Positions 1-10,170 of a stretch of 64,000 nt of DNA are shown here, one piece after another (position 1 is the stretch's first letter; each line of letters starts with the position of its first letter). The stretch is taken from the NCBI GenBank assembly GCA_018350325.1, contig JAEVLN010000001.1, positions 3,399,501 to 3,463,500 on the forward strand, written 5' to 3'. The position numbers were made by a program, and so were the translations under genes. This DNA is from Globodera rostochiensis (taxonomy: Eukaryota > Nematoda > Chromadorea > Rhabditida > Heteroderidae). The notes beneath the pieces are model-generated. The model made no database searches and was not told the DNA's origin. It was given only the letters and a program-made list of their open reading frames with translations.

Positions 1-1080
1 CATATTTAGCATTATCTCTCATATTTTACCAAAAATTAACCTGTCATATGTATTTTAATTTAAAATGTAATGTATCAATGTTAACCTTAAAAATTTCATG
101 TGCAACCATGTTCATCAGTTGCGTTAAATGATTTGAAGAACAGAGCGATATATATTATTCATTTTTTACAATAAAAAATAAGGACCCCTGTTATTTAATT
201 TGTATTTTGTCGAAGCCGACTAACTTCTTTCCGTTAAAAAATGTAATCAGATTATCATATTTTTAATTAGACATGTACATAAGTCTCAAATTCCGTTCAT
301 AAACAATAACCCGTCTTACAAAATTTGGAAGGATCAACAAAAGTTAAAGAAATTACATCATAACATTTGCTTTGTAAAAATTCAAAATTTACACAAGACA
401 AAAAAAACCCGTTTGACAAACGGTAAATTAAACATTATACCAAAACTATATGCGAATCGAGAAAATAAAGGTGCTGTGTTATACTACAACAAAAAGAACA
501 CGGAGAAGCAAGAAGACGTGATAATACTGGAAATTCGTTGGGTATTAGAAATGCGTTTAATTATAAAATTAAAAATAACAAGTAAAATACATAATTATCT
601 ATCTGGGTGCCAGATTTGCGTGATTTACATAATTCAACTTTGTTCTGAATTGAAAAAGACAAAAAAAAATTCAAAAATTATACAAAATTTAATAAAATAT
701 TTATTTTTGTTTAAATGATTTAGAATATTTGCGTAAAAATACCTTTCTCGCACGTTATTAAACTGAGAAATTTTATCATCTGTGTTTTTCATTTTAATTT
801 ATTTATAAAATATTGTAGTTCAAGCTTTTAGCTTTATTAGACTGTTTTTAAATAATTTATAAAGTTTTTCTTTTAGGACATTTTATTTTTAATGGACATT
901 ATATATAATAGACAGATTTAAATTTATTTGTTATTTCATTTTAAATGATTAAATAAATTTCAATTTTACCGTAGCATGAGTAAATTTTTTTAAAATTTGA
1001 TTTACAGCCTGCTCGCGGTTTTTTGCTTTATCGATTAGTAAGATATTTTTAATTGTTAAATGTTATTTATAATTGAGCCA
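1..1080. other. AT-rich DNA, no gene seen
   Basis: Long A/T runs with scattered short open frames. A plus-strand open frame at 413-718 is Lys/Ile/Asn-rich and reads as AT-driven. No splice-bounded coding stretch, RNA gene or transposon end was recognised. Confidence 0.5.
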
Positions 1081-1082
1081 AC

Positions 1083-1194
1083 ATCACGGCAGACCATGTC
1101 GTTCTTCCACTCGGCTAGCGAGTAGACAGACACGCGATAAATGTTGTCCGAATTAGTTGATTTCGCGGTGGTCCCGTGCCTTCTCGTGACACGC
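1083..1194 (-). CDS. Exon-like islet, unknown protein
   Basis: A GC-richer islet open on the minus strand. It starts just after a T-rich stretch ending in ATTAG, a good 3' splice site in nematode style, and reads RVTRRHGTTAKS, then YRVSVYSLAEWKNDMVC. The residue mix (Trp, Cys, several Arg codons of the CGN type) is unlike the Phe/Ile/Lys/Asn mix of the surrounding AT-driven frames. Two possible GT donors lie near the left end (after 1088 or 1083). The opposite strand is interrupted by a stop. No family was recognised and no neighbouring exon could be joined with confidence, so this is a candidate internal exon only. Confidence 0.35.
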
Positions 1195-2358
1195 CTAATT
1201 TTTGAATAATTGTTTGTAAAGATAAAAATAAAATTGTACATTTTTAAAATGTGTTGTTTTATAGCATCATAATTGTATATTAAATAGTTACATTTAGGTA
1301 AATAAATTAATTTTTTCATTTAAATTTATTTATGCCTTTATATTTTACTGAAATGTCGTATATAGAAAAACAATAGATTAGTTGAATTAAATAATAGTTA
1401 TTTTCTCAAATTAATATTATAACAAGGGTTATTTCTTTTTTCCAAATTTAGCTTTTTGGCCTATCCATAAAGATATAAGTAGATAAACGGTTTGATGATG
1501 TGTTTTATTAATTAGTGAAATTTTAAATATATGTATCTTGTGCCTGTCGGTTATCGATAAGCATTTTTCGCTATAAAAGGTCGTTTCTACACTCCAAAAA
1601 ATTGTAAATAATAAAGTAATTGGCTAAAATAATTTAAGTTCATATGTTTTAAATTTTATTGATTATTTGTTTTAAATTAAATTTTCATAATTTTTAGTAA
1701 ATGTAAACTTATAGCAAATTGTAAGCTTTTTAATAAATTATTATTATTTCGTTATTTAGTCAATAATATTTTGCTTAATTGTTAAAGCGTTTATAATTGG
1801 CATAATATTCAAATTTTGTTTGTTGTTATACAGTGTGTAACAAAAATATAGGGTCAAGCGTTTTTTTAGTGGTTTGAATACTCAGGCTGAACCGATCGAG
1901 CTGAAATTTTTACCACTGGTGACCTATACATAAATATTAAGATCTACGCAGGAAAATTGGAAAGTGTTGAAGAAAATTTTTTTTTAGAATTTTTTTTAGT
2001 TTTTTTCCGAAAAACAGGGTGTAACAAAAATATAGGGTCAGATTTTGTAGAGACTAGAACTTTTTTTATAGGCATTTCAAAATTTCGAAAAAATTCATGT
2101 AAGCACAACTTTTGATACTGATCAAAAAAGATAATTGCAGCAACTTGATCAGACACCTCCCTCATGGAGATCTGAAAACCCCAAAATGCACTGAAAACGG
2201 GGTAAATTTACGGGAAAAATCCCTGAGGGCATGAAAATGTTTTGTGGGGGAAACGAGTATACCAGCCAGATAGCCAACAAAATTGTCTACAAAACCCAAC
2301 AAACGCTAAGCTCTGCGCCCCTTCTCCGAGGAGGGACGTCTTGTTGAATTTCGTATGC

Positions 2359-2412
2359 TGAAAAAATGCCCATTTCCTTCAGTAAATCGCGTGAAAATGG
2401 GCATTTTTTCAG
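2359..2412. repeat. Hairpin at centre of fold-back element
   Basis: GCTGAAAAAATGCCCATTT is followed after about 16 bases by its inverted copy. The pairing continues outward into TTGAATTTCGTAT and its complement, so this is the axis of the 1.3-kb palindrome. Confidence 0.85.
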
Positions 2413-2589
2413 CATACGAAATTCAACCAGACGCGCCTCCTCGGAGAAAGGGCGCAGAGCTTAGCTGTTTGTTGGGTTTTGTAGACAATTTTGTTGCCTA
2501 TCAGGCCGGCATACTCGTTTCCCCCACAAAACATTTTAATGCCCTCGGGGATTTTTTTTACAAATTTACCCCAATTTTCGCACAAGATG

Positions 2590-2870
2590 AGCCTTAGGTT
2601 GAGTTGCTCAAATCCGCGAACATCCGCCGCTTTGTTCTCTCGCACAGTTTCTTTGGCTTACCAGGACTGTTACGCTTCCCATAGTTCTCAGGATCCATTA
2701 AAAGAATGGGTTGGCTTCGATTACAACATTTATGAAGTCAGGATTTTGAGAAAATTTGAGGTAACATCCTTTAAACGATTCAACCTTGTCCAATTTCTCT
2801 TTTGGTGAGTCCATCTCGGTTTAACGCAACGATCTGACCCTGTTCTTGCTTTCTTAACTTGTTAGCACGT
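2590..2870 (-). pseudogene. Tc1-like transposase N-terminus, broken
   Basis: Minus-strand translation gives two blocks typical of the paired-like DNA-binding domain at the start of Tc1/mariner transposases. The first is QGQIVALNRDGLTKREIGQ (right part, about 2785-2840), the helix-turn-helix in which family members read roughly RGQIxALxxxGLSxREIA. The second is DPENYGKRNSPGKPKKL followed by RTKRRMFADLSNST (about 2595-2697), matching the usual NYGxxxxSGRPxKL...RRIxRxASNS linker. The blocks are in different frames, and stop codons lie between and after them. The catalytic DDE/D domain is absent. It lies in the right arm of the fold-back element only. This is a relic; function is excluded by the breaks. 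Confidence 0.75.
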
Positions 2871-3121
2871 GGCCAAATGCCTATAAAAAAAGTTCTAGTC
2901 TCTACAAAATCTGACCCTATATTTTTGTTACACCCTGTTTTTCGGAAAAAACCTAGAAAAAATTCTAAAAAAAAATTTTCTTCAACGCTTTCCAAATTTC
3001 CTGCGTAGATCTTAATATTTATGTATAGGTCACCAGTGGTAAAAATTTCAGCTCGATCGGTTCAGCCTGAGTATTCAAACCACTAAAAAAACGATTGACC
3101 CTATATTTTTGTTACACACTG

Positions 3122-3648
3122 TAAATGGGGTTTAAAGAGTTTATAAAAGTTTATAGCGTAATAGAATTTGAATTTTTTAAAAATAATATAAATACATTTG
3201 TAATATTTTTATAACACGTTTTTTTGTAATTACTAAATTCTTCTCTTTTAATATTGTTTTTATAAAGAATTTGAACCATTTTAATCTCCTTTTTATTTTT
3301 AAGGTTGGCCGCCTCATTTTTATTGTTTCTGTTGCAAATCTGTTGACGAATTAGGAGGTTATCTATCATTTCTTTATTTATTTATCAATTAAGTTAAAGT
3401 TTATTAAATCAAATACTAATATGCATACTTTTATTCGTTTGTAATTTTTAATTTGCATTCACCATTCAAATTAATTTACTATTATTAAATTTTTTAAATA
3501 ATAACGACTACATTTATTAGTTTATTTTAATCTTAATATTTACATAATTTATCAATTATTGAAAAGTGTCGAATAATTAAAGAATATTGATTATTTGAAC
3601 TAAAGTAAAATTTTAAATGACAAAAAAATATTTATTAATCTTACTAAG
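3122..3648. other. AT-rich DNA, no gene seen
   Basis: Very AT-rich sequence right of the fold-back element. A minus-strand frame at 3151-3369 is Asn/Lys-rich and reads as AT-driven. Nothing else was recognised. Confidence 0.5.
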
Positions 3649-3712
3649 CCTGACTTGACCTCGTATACCGGTCGATTCCATTGCGTTTCAATTTGTGATA
3701 ATGTTGCCGAAG
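3649..3712 (+). CDS. Exon-like islet, unknown protein
   Basis: A 64-base islet bounded by both splice signals: TTACTAAG before it and G|GTAAATT after it. The open phase reads PDLTSYTGRFHCVSICDNVAE and leaves one base for the next codon. Two Cys residues and a Gly-Arg-Phe turn give it the look of part of an extracellular domain, but no family was recognised. The minus strand is also open here, with a fair donor (GTAAGAT) but no AG upstream, so the plus strand is preferred. Confidence 0.3.
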
Positions 3713-4089
3713 GTAAATTAAATTAAATTTTGCGTTATTATGATTAACGTAACAGGTTTATTTATTATGATTAAAACATTTCCTAATAATATGCACAAAT
3801 ATGACAGCTTTCATCTTCTTCAAATTTGTTGCTTTTAATACTTATTATCAAGTTCTCAACAGGGCTTCTATCGGTAAAACCAAAAAACGTATAAAACCCG
3901 TGGTACAAATTTTTAAAATATATCCAATAAATTGAGGCAAGTCCATTCGATGCTAAACCGTAGAAAAAAACGTGACAAAAAACGACAAAACATGGACGTG
4001 CCAGCTTTAAAAACATGCAACAGAACCCCAAAACATGGTTTTTGTTGCAGTCTTTCTAAATGTGTTTTCATAAAATTTTCTAAACATTT

Positions 4090-4650
4090 ATTTTTAAATG
4101 TATAAATTTTTATTGCTTTAAACGTTTATTCAAATATTTGGTGTGTTTCTTGACTGTTATTTTGATATAAATTTATTAAATCATAGAAACTATATTAATA
4201 TTCATTTCAATTAATAAGCATTCGTTTTTAAATTTCATTGAGTGAAACGTCATAAGTTTTGAATATTTTCCAAATTAATTATTCAAGTTAAATGAGTTTT
4301 ATTGTGTCAATAGTTTTTTGGGGTCGTACAAAGGCATGGCTCAAGATCGTGTCTGCAATTGTTTATTTATCAAAATTTCTTAAAACATCCTCTTCATCTA
4401 GTAATTATTGATCGCGTCATTTAATTGTTAATTGTTTTCAATCTAAAACATGCAAAAATATTTGGTTACTTTTTTATTATATTTTTCATAAAAAAGATTA
4501 GTCATTTGGAAATGAATGGTTATAATTCTATAATTTTTTATAGTTGAATCGTATTAATATATTAAAAAATTTTTTCTGCTAAATATAAATTTATTTCAGC
4601 TTTAAGCAGATTAAGTTTTAATTTTTTTGATGTTTATGTTCATAAAGCTT
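4090..4650. repeat. Inverted copy of the 47.26-48.06 kb block
   Basis: Reading this block forward matches the reverse complement of about 47255-48055 over most of its length. Shared landmarks are the segment around ttttttggggtcgtacaaag (4314-4335), the stretch with ctagtaattattgatc (about 4398-4415), and ctttaagcagattaagtttt (about 4600-4620). The copies differ by many substitutions and small indels, so the duplication is old. The islet at 4325-4370 is a shortened, frameshifted version of the exon-like islet at 47698-47768. Confidence 0.8.
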
Positions 4651-5171
4651 CTCAAAGAGAGTTCAACACAACAGTGTCACAATTGTAAAAATAATTATAT
4701 TTTGTTATTTAGTCCCATAATATTTAGCTAATTTTTATTTATTGTAAGATTTATGTTATTATTGATTTTTTTTATTTTTCTTTAATAAAACATTTATTTT
4801 AAAGAAATTTGATTTTTTTTTAAATTATTTAATAAGTATGCATGCAACGTACTTTTACATGATTTAATATAATAATACCTAATAATTTAAGATTAATAGG
4901 ATTCACGTATACGTGTTCAAATAATTAAGTTTATGTGAGATTATAAAGTACCCACACCCGACCTCGACCGCACGCTTTGATTTTAAGCCTTAAATCATAA
5001 TTTTCAAGCAAAAAACGTTATACATAATTCTATGAAATTAAAAATATATAATGCCACAGTAAATTTGAATGTCGATTTAAATATAAATAACTTAATGATA
5101 TTTTGATGAAAACGAAATAAATTATAAAAATAACATAATTAAACATAATATCAACAACTAAATAAGCATAA
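4650..5171. other. AT-rich DNA, no gene seen
   Basis: AT-rich, with a single 30-base GC-rich spot at about 4950-4978 (acccgacctcgaccg). It could be a micro-exon on the minus strand but is too short to judge. Confidence 0.4.
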
Positions 5172-5330
5172 ATGGAAGCTGAACTTGAAAAATTGCATTA
5201 TGATTTTTTTGAGAAAATGGTTCAGAGATGCGGCCTTCACCTACAATAATGAGAAGAATCCGTTTTGTATGGACTCAAGTTTATCAACGTGCTAACCGCT
5301 CACTCCAAATCGCTTGTTAAAAGATATTAT
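5172..5330. other. Exon-like islet, strand undecided
   Basis: On the plus strand an ATG at 5172 opens a 25-codon frame (MEAELEKLHYDFFEKMVQRC...), and a second plus frame reads WFRDAAFTYNNEKNPFCMDS. On the minus strand a strong T/C-rich acceptor ending ATTGTAG precedes EGRISEPFSQKNHN. All three cannot be real. The islet is recorded because it stands out from the AT background. No family was recognised. Confidence 0.25.
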
Positions 5331-5437
5331 TATATAAATTAATAATTGTTGAATAATAAAGAAAGTGGTTAAATTTAATTTTGGAATACAAAAAAAATTT
5401 AGTGAAGAATCAAATAAAAAAGTACCACAAAATTGCT

Positions 5438-5545
5438 ATGTCATTGGACACTGGGATCGCAAACGATGGAGTAGATCCATCGGGTCGTGAGTGCCATGGC
5501 TACTATGTGAGCTGTCGAGGTTTCGTATATGGATGTAATAAATAA
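5438..5545 (+). CDS. Small Cys-containing ORF, unknown
   Basis: An ATG-to-TAA frame of 35 codons in a GC-richer islet. The protein starts MSLDTGIANDGVDPSGREC and ends with HGYYVSCRGFVYGCNK. The spacing Cys-x5-Cys-x7-Cys with Tyr-Tyr and Gly between recalls small chitin-binding or other disulfide-rich extracellular modules, but it is too short to assign. The minus strand over the same bases is also open behind a CGACAG acceptor, so the strand is not settled. There is no neighbouring gene. Confidence 0.25.
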   Translation: MSLDTGIANDGVDPSGRECHGYYVSCRGFVYGCNK

Positions 5546-5549
5546 TACA

Positions 5550-6495
5550 TTTTGTTATTAAATATTTTATATTATGACTTTTTTTAAATTTAAATCTTGA
5601 TTTTGCTATAAGTGATATTTTCTATGCATGCCATTAAAGATTTAGATAATGGAGCATATATAATTCTATTTATTGTTTACGATATCAAACAATGCCATTT
5701 TCTCGGTCTTTCATATAGGTTAATTAAAATTTTTGGAAAAATAAGAGCTTTTTTAAATTTAATTCTTTCTTTATAATTGTTTTTTACTTCTTTAAATTAT
5801 TTCGAATAATTAAGATTTTCGAAACTGGAAATTTTGTTGAACTTACATAATAGTTTATAATTATTTTAAGTAATTATTTTTGGTTAATTTTATTTTATTC
5901 TTTGCATAAAATAAAAAATCAGATAAAATTTAATATGGGTAAAATAATTAATCGCTATGCCGAATATATAAATTGAAAAATTTGAATTAATTCGTTGATG
6001 CCCCCTCCCACTTTTTATCTCCATCGATTCAGATGATTGGGTTTTTTGCAAATTTTTAATTTACAATAATGCATATTTATAGTTTTTTTATTTTGAAATT
6101 AATAAATTTATTTGATGAATTTGATGAGTTTTCTTTAAATATGTAGGTGAAAAGTTATACAACATTAATATAATAGTTAATTTACAAAATAGCGAGTGAA
6201 ATTTTTTTTAATTTAAATAATAATTAATATTATAAATTTTAAACTAAACAAATTCATTTACGCGAATTATTTGCGTAAAACTTCCAGGATTATATAGTAG
6301 CTATTATAATTTTTTGATTGTATTTAACTTTGTTGGTTTTGTCATTATAAACGAATGTCGGTATGATATATTCAGACACAGTATAAAACGTAGATTGGTC
6401 ATAAAATTTTTATGTAATTAATTCATTTATAAATTTTTCACCCGAAAATTGATTTTTGAGAACATTTTAAAACTCAGAATTACCTATTACTAGTT
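5550..6495. other. AT-rich DNA, no gene seen
   Basis: AT-rich apart from a short C-rich spot at about 6000-6025 (ccccctcccac). No gene, RNA or repeat end was recognised. Confidence 0.5.
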
Positions 6496-6499
6496 TTCT

Positions 6500-6643
6500 A
6501 TGAATCGGATGCCAAAAGAACATCAACCAAAACTGTTTTGCATAAGAAATTGGGGTTCAACTTCGAGAATGGTGTTTTTAACATATGATTCTAAGTTTGT
6601 TTATTGTCAGGTGTGCCAACAAGAGGTATTAAACGAACATTAA
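6500..6643 (+). CDS. Small ORF with CxxC, zinc-finger-like
   Basis: An ATG-to-TAA frame of 47 residues. It begins MNRMPKEHQPKLFC and continues with NWGSTSRMVFLTYDSKFVYC and then QVCQQEVLNEH. The pattern Trp ... Phe-Leu-x-Tyr-Asp ... Tyr-Cys-x2-Cys resembles the first half of BED/TTF-type zinc fingers found at the start of hAT-family transposases and related domesticated proteins (family knowledge). The second half with the metal-binding His residues is not seen downstream. A possible donor (CAG|GTGTGCC) sits inside the CxxC codons, so the frame may also be a 5' exon ending earlier. It could be a transposase fragment. Confidence 0.35.
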   Translation: MNRMPKEHQPKLFCIRNWGSTSRMVFLTYDSKFVYCQVCQQEVLNEH

Positions 6644-6649
6644 CAAAAT

Positions 6650-7490
6650 TATAATTCTCTTTCAAGTTTTAATAATTAAAATAAGATTTCAACTTCTTTT
6701 TATTATTTTAAAAATATTTACTTTTTTCTTATATGATGCATTTTAAAAAATTTTTTAGTAAGTTATGTAATTAAAAATTTATATTTGACAAATTATATAT
6801 ACGTAATTAACACGTTTTTACCTACTTATAGTTTAATATTTATTGGTGAATTTAATGAGTTTTATTTAAACAGGTAATAAAATAATATATTCAACCAATT
6901 TATAAACCGGGTTCAAAAAAAGAGCAATGAGTGATAGAACGTAATCGTTTTATAAGCCAAAGAGATTATTTTGCTCTGATTATGAATGTGCAATCATTTG
7001 ATCGTATTTTTGCATAAATGTTTCTATTTTTTAACATTTTTTATGACTAAATTTCCATATGCACTGTAATGATAATTTTAAAATCAATTATACACAAATT
7101 ATATTAATCAATTTTTTAGAATAAATTGTTTACAAAAAATTGCAATAAATTAAAATAAACAAATTTTCATTAATTTGTATTATATACTATTAAGTTTTTT
7201 ATTAAAAAAATCATTTTGATTATTTAACGAGTTAACGAAGGAATTGCTTTCAACTTATCAATTGAATTGGGTTTATAATTTTAATTTTTAGCTTTTATTT
7301 TTCAAAGCAATGAAAGATGTTCAGAAAAAATTAAAATAATAATTATATGCCAAAACATTTTTAAAAATTTATATTCTAACAATAATTTTAAAAATATCCG
7401 TGTTATTAATCGACATTTAATAAAATTAAGACGAAAAGACAAATATTTATTCTTATTTTGTTATTATTGAGAGAAATTGAGAAGTGAAAA
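6650..7490. other. AT-rich DNA, no gene seen
   Basis: AT-rich DNA without coding-like islets, RNA genes or recognised repeats. Confidence 0.5.
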
Positions 7491-7499
7491 TAATTTAAG

Positions 7500-7600
7500 C
7501 TTCATAATGAAACTGCGTACATTAGACCTGTTTGCCCAGAGTTGTTTGCGGCGTTGACGTCAAACAGCACAGCTCAACGACTGAGCCAACCTTTATTTTA
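7500..7600. other. Exon-like islet, strand undecided
   Basis: A GC-richer islet open on both strands. Plus: after TTTAAG it reads ETAYIRPVCPELFAALTSN. Minus: between AATAAAG and AACAG|GTCTAA, a good acceptor/donor pair, it reads VGSVVELCCLTSTPQTTLGK. The minus reading has both splice sites and is slightly favoured. The minus strand also shows ggctcagtcgttgagc, which resembles a tRNA D-arm, but no anticodon or T-arm follows. No family was recognised. Confidence 0.25.
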
Positions 7601-7699
7601 TATTAAAAGTTTTCCATTTTATCTTTTCATTTGGTTTAATGTAGTTTTTATATTGCAATGGTGTTTATTCAATTAGCATTTTATTGGGAGCTTAAACTT

Positions 7700-9190
7700 T
7701 ATTTGATTATGTTTTTGCGATTTATTTTACTTCTAATAATCTTTTTAGAAATTTTTTTGTTTGTTAATTATCCACAGATATTTAAATATGGACAATAACT
7801 GCTTGGATAGTCGACAATTTATTTAAGTTTTACTCAATATCAAGCATTTCAAATTATAATATTAGTAAAACTTTTAAAAAACAATTATATTTTAGCTTAA
7901 CTTTATAATTATTTTAGTCAAACCTTTAGTTTTACATCATTAATAAAAGGAAATTTTTGAGTGGATCAGCAAAATATTAGTTTTTTATATATAAAAAACA
8001 TTTCAACTTTACAGTTTCAATTAAAATTTTTAATTTGTTAAGTCGTCTAAGGATTATTGTTTAATTCTTAAAGCAATCGGTTTTTTATTATTTTAAATTA
8101 TTAAATAACATACACATTTTTCATTTAATAAATAAACCTGAATTTCTGCACCAAAACCTTTTATGGCGGAATTATTAAAATAAATAATCAATATTTAATT
8201 TTCTTTGGTTTTATTAACGTTAAAACCGTTCCTTTTTGTATAATTAAATTTAAAAATTTGCGAATGATTATTTATCCCAAATTCGTAGTTTGGTTTTTAA
8301 TATTTAATTATTATCTGTTCACCATCTCCTTTCTTGTTCATGGTGTGCTGTCCACTAGTTTGCTATTTTGCTGAAAACGCGTTAAAAATGTTGAATAAAC
8401 CTTTAATTAAAAATTTACTATGCAATACCAATTTTAAAGATTTATTGTCATTTTAATATACATATTGATTTATTTATTTTATTTGTAATGTACACTAACA
8501 TTTTGTTTGTTGGTAGCTCGATGCCGGTGGGCTTTTAGGTCGGTATTTTTATTTATACAAATTCTGTTGCCATTTATATTATTTAATTTATTTTACTAAA
8601 AAGGAGAACAAAAAACATTTGTAGTTAATAAAATAATTATTGCGTTTTTATGAATTTTTGCAAATTTTTGTATGTCGTGCATTCGCCAGATTTGGTTTTT
8701 AATATATGCTTTACAATATAAACAATACTAATTCAATTTTTAGATAAAATCGATGACGATAAATGATGGGTTTTTTCTCTCGAATTAAATTAAAAATATT
8801 TAAAATGTGCTAAACAGTAAGTAGAAGAGATTAAACTGAAAATTTTATTTGTAATTATAGAATGGCAATTGAATGAATATAATGAATTATGGCTACAACA
8901 AACGAGTCTATAAAGTTCCCGAATGAGCGCGAGAAGGGATTACTTTCCGCTTGAAAGGATCGGAAGAAGAGTGTGTGCAGTCAGTATATGGAGTACATAA
9001 TCACAAGCACGATATAATAAAATTGTTAATATTTTATTAATAATTTTTATTTAATAATTAATTTGCTTTTAAAAAGGATTTAAAGTCACAATTTGCCAAT
9101 TACGAATAAATAATACATAGGAATAGCCGAGATTAGTTGAAAATGTGCCACAATGTCCTTTGCCTATAGAAATAATTAAATAAATAAATT
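7700..9190. other. AT-rich DNA with one ambiguous islet
   Basis: Mostly AT-rich. The segment about 8370-8400 (gctgaaaacgcgttaaaaatg) recurs in direct orientation near 12335. An islet at 8890-9000 is open in more than one plus frame (MATTNESIKFPNEREKGLLS is one); no splice-bounded model is preferred. Confidence 0.4.
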
Positions 9191-9197
9191 TTTACAG

Positions 9198-9344
9198 ATG
9201 ATAAAACGACTTCATAAGCTGCCGCAAGTCATGGACGGAACCAATATTCGGCCAAATTGCATGGAGAACTTGGCGGCACAGCGCCGAGCCCTCCCGCAGG
9301 GAGTTGGCGACCGCAGAGCCCCAGATAATGAGGATCAATATTGA
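9198..9344 (+). CDS. Small ORF behind a strong acceptor
   Basis: A 48-residue frame whose ATG follows TTTTTACAG directly, the arrangement expected of a nematode trans-splice or internal acceptor. The protein begins MIKRLHKLPQVMDGTNI, continues through CMENLAAQRRALPQGVGDRR and stops after PDNEDQY. It is basic and Arg-rich, with no signal peptide or membrane segment. The minus strand is open too (ILIIWGSAVANSLREGSAL ... with GTAAAA after it) but has no AG at its upstream edge. No homologue family was recognised. It could be the last exon of a longer gene. Confidence 0.3.
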   Translation: MIKRLHKLPQVMDGTNIRPNCMENLAAQRRALPQGVGDRRAPDNEDQY

Positions 9345-9802
9345 AAAGAGTCAATGACCAAAATAAAATAAGAGCATTAATGAATATCTGGCGAAAATTA
9401 TGCATTCAATTACATTATTTTTAAAATTAACTTTCATCCTTTAAAAATGCCAAAAACCTAAAAGAAAATAAAAAATAATTTATGGAAAGTGAAAGATTAT
9501 AAGTGATTAATGAAATTAGCATTAAAGTTTTTAAAAATAAATTATGAACAATCCATTTGACCAAAATAGCATATTATTTGTAAAAATATGTTTAAAACAT
9601 TTCTATAAAAAAAAATATTCGAAGAAAACAATTAAAAATTTTAAAGATTTATTACTGCTTTAGGACTAATAAATATTTAAAATTGCTAAGTAAAGAAAAC
9701 ATCAAATCTAAAAAATATTAAAAATAAGTAATTAAAAGCATAAATATACCGATATTTTTCATTGTTCCCGTCAGGCTCTCATGTGTATGGAACTTTATTG
9801 AA

Positions 9803-10170
9803 ACAATAAAATTATTAGATGGGGTGCGTTGATGACCAAATTAGTCTAGCCGTCTGACTCTCTCTTTTTAGCACACTTCTTCAAAAGTTCAAAAAAGTAA
9901 CTAAAAAATTATTAGATGAGGTGCGTTGATGACCAAATTACTCTAACCGTCTGACTCTCTCTTTTTAGCACACTAACTTCAAAAAATAAAATGCTCAAAA
10001 AAGTAACTAAAAAATTATTAGATGGGGTGCGTTGATGACCAAATTACTCTCTAACCGTCTGACTCTCTCTTTTTACCACACTATTTCTTCAAAAAATAAA
10101 ATGTTCAAAAAAGTAACTAAAAAATTATTAAATGGGGTGCGTTGATGACCAAATTACTCTAACCGTCTGT
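9803..10170 (+). repeat. Tandem repeat array 1 (~100-110 bases)
   Basis: Four units mark themselves by ggtgcgttgatgaccaaatt at about 9823, 9920, 10026 and 10136, so the spacing is 97-110 bases. Each full unit carries ccgtctgactctctcttttt followed by agcacac, then TTCAAAAAATAAAATG and AAAGTAACTAAAAAA. The last unit is cut after ccgtctg. The same unit forms the larger array near 18.4-19.3 kb and an inverted pair near 24.9 kb. Confidence 0.9.

Larger units (their letters stand above)
1831..3121. mobile_element. Fold-back Tc1/mariner-type element
   Basis: The two ends are inverted copies of each other: the left begins cagtgtgtaacaaaaatata and the right ends in its reverse complement. Both are flanked by TA, the target duplication of Tc1/mariner elements. 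The inversion runs far inward: the segment at 2013-2074 (gggtgtaacaaaaat... to the region with gagactagaac) returns inverted at about 2879-2942, the part around 2210-2375 returns at about 2394-2575, and the fold-back centre is near 2385. The right arm is about 170-180 bases longer because it holds a transposase fragment that the left arm lacks. It is non-autonomous: no complete transposase is present. Confidence 0.85.

Noticed and set aside
2355..2808. ORFs of 71-105 codons inside the fold-back element
   Set aside because: Inverted-repeat by-products. Only the minus-strand blocks with transposase similarity have meaning.
3783..4031. 82-codon minus ORF starting MGFCCMFLKLARPCFVVF
   Set aside because: It has Cys and a signal-like start, but the DNA is AT-driven through most of it and it lacks an acceptor or start context. 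Too weak to list as a gene.
7548..7592. tRNA-like gene on the minus strand (ggctcagtcgttgagc resembles a D-arm)
   Set aside because: No anticodon stem-loop or GGTTCGA-type T-arm follows at the right distance, and no acceptor stem pairs.
9803..10170. CRISPR array
   Set aside because: The units are tandem ~107-base repeats without unique spacers of constant length, and the setting is eukaryotic.
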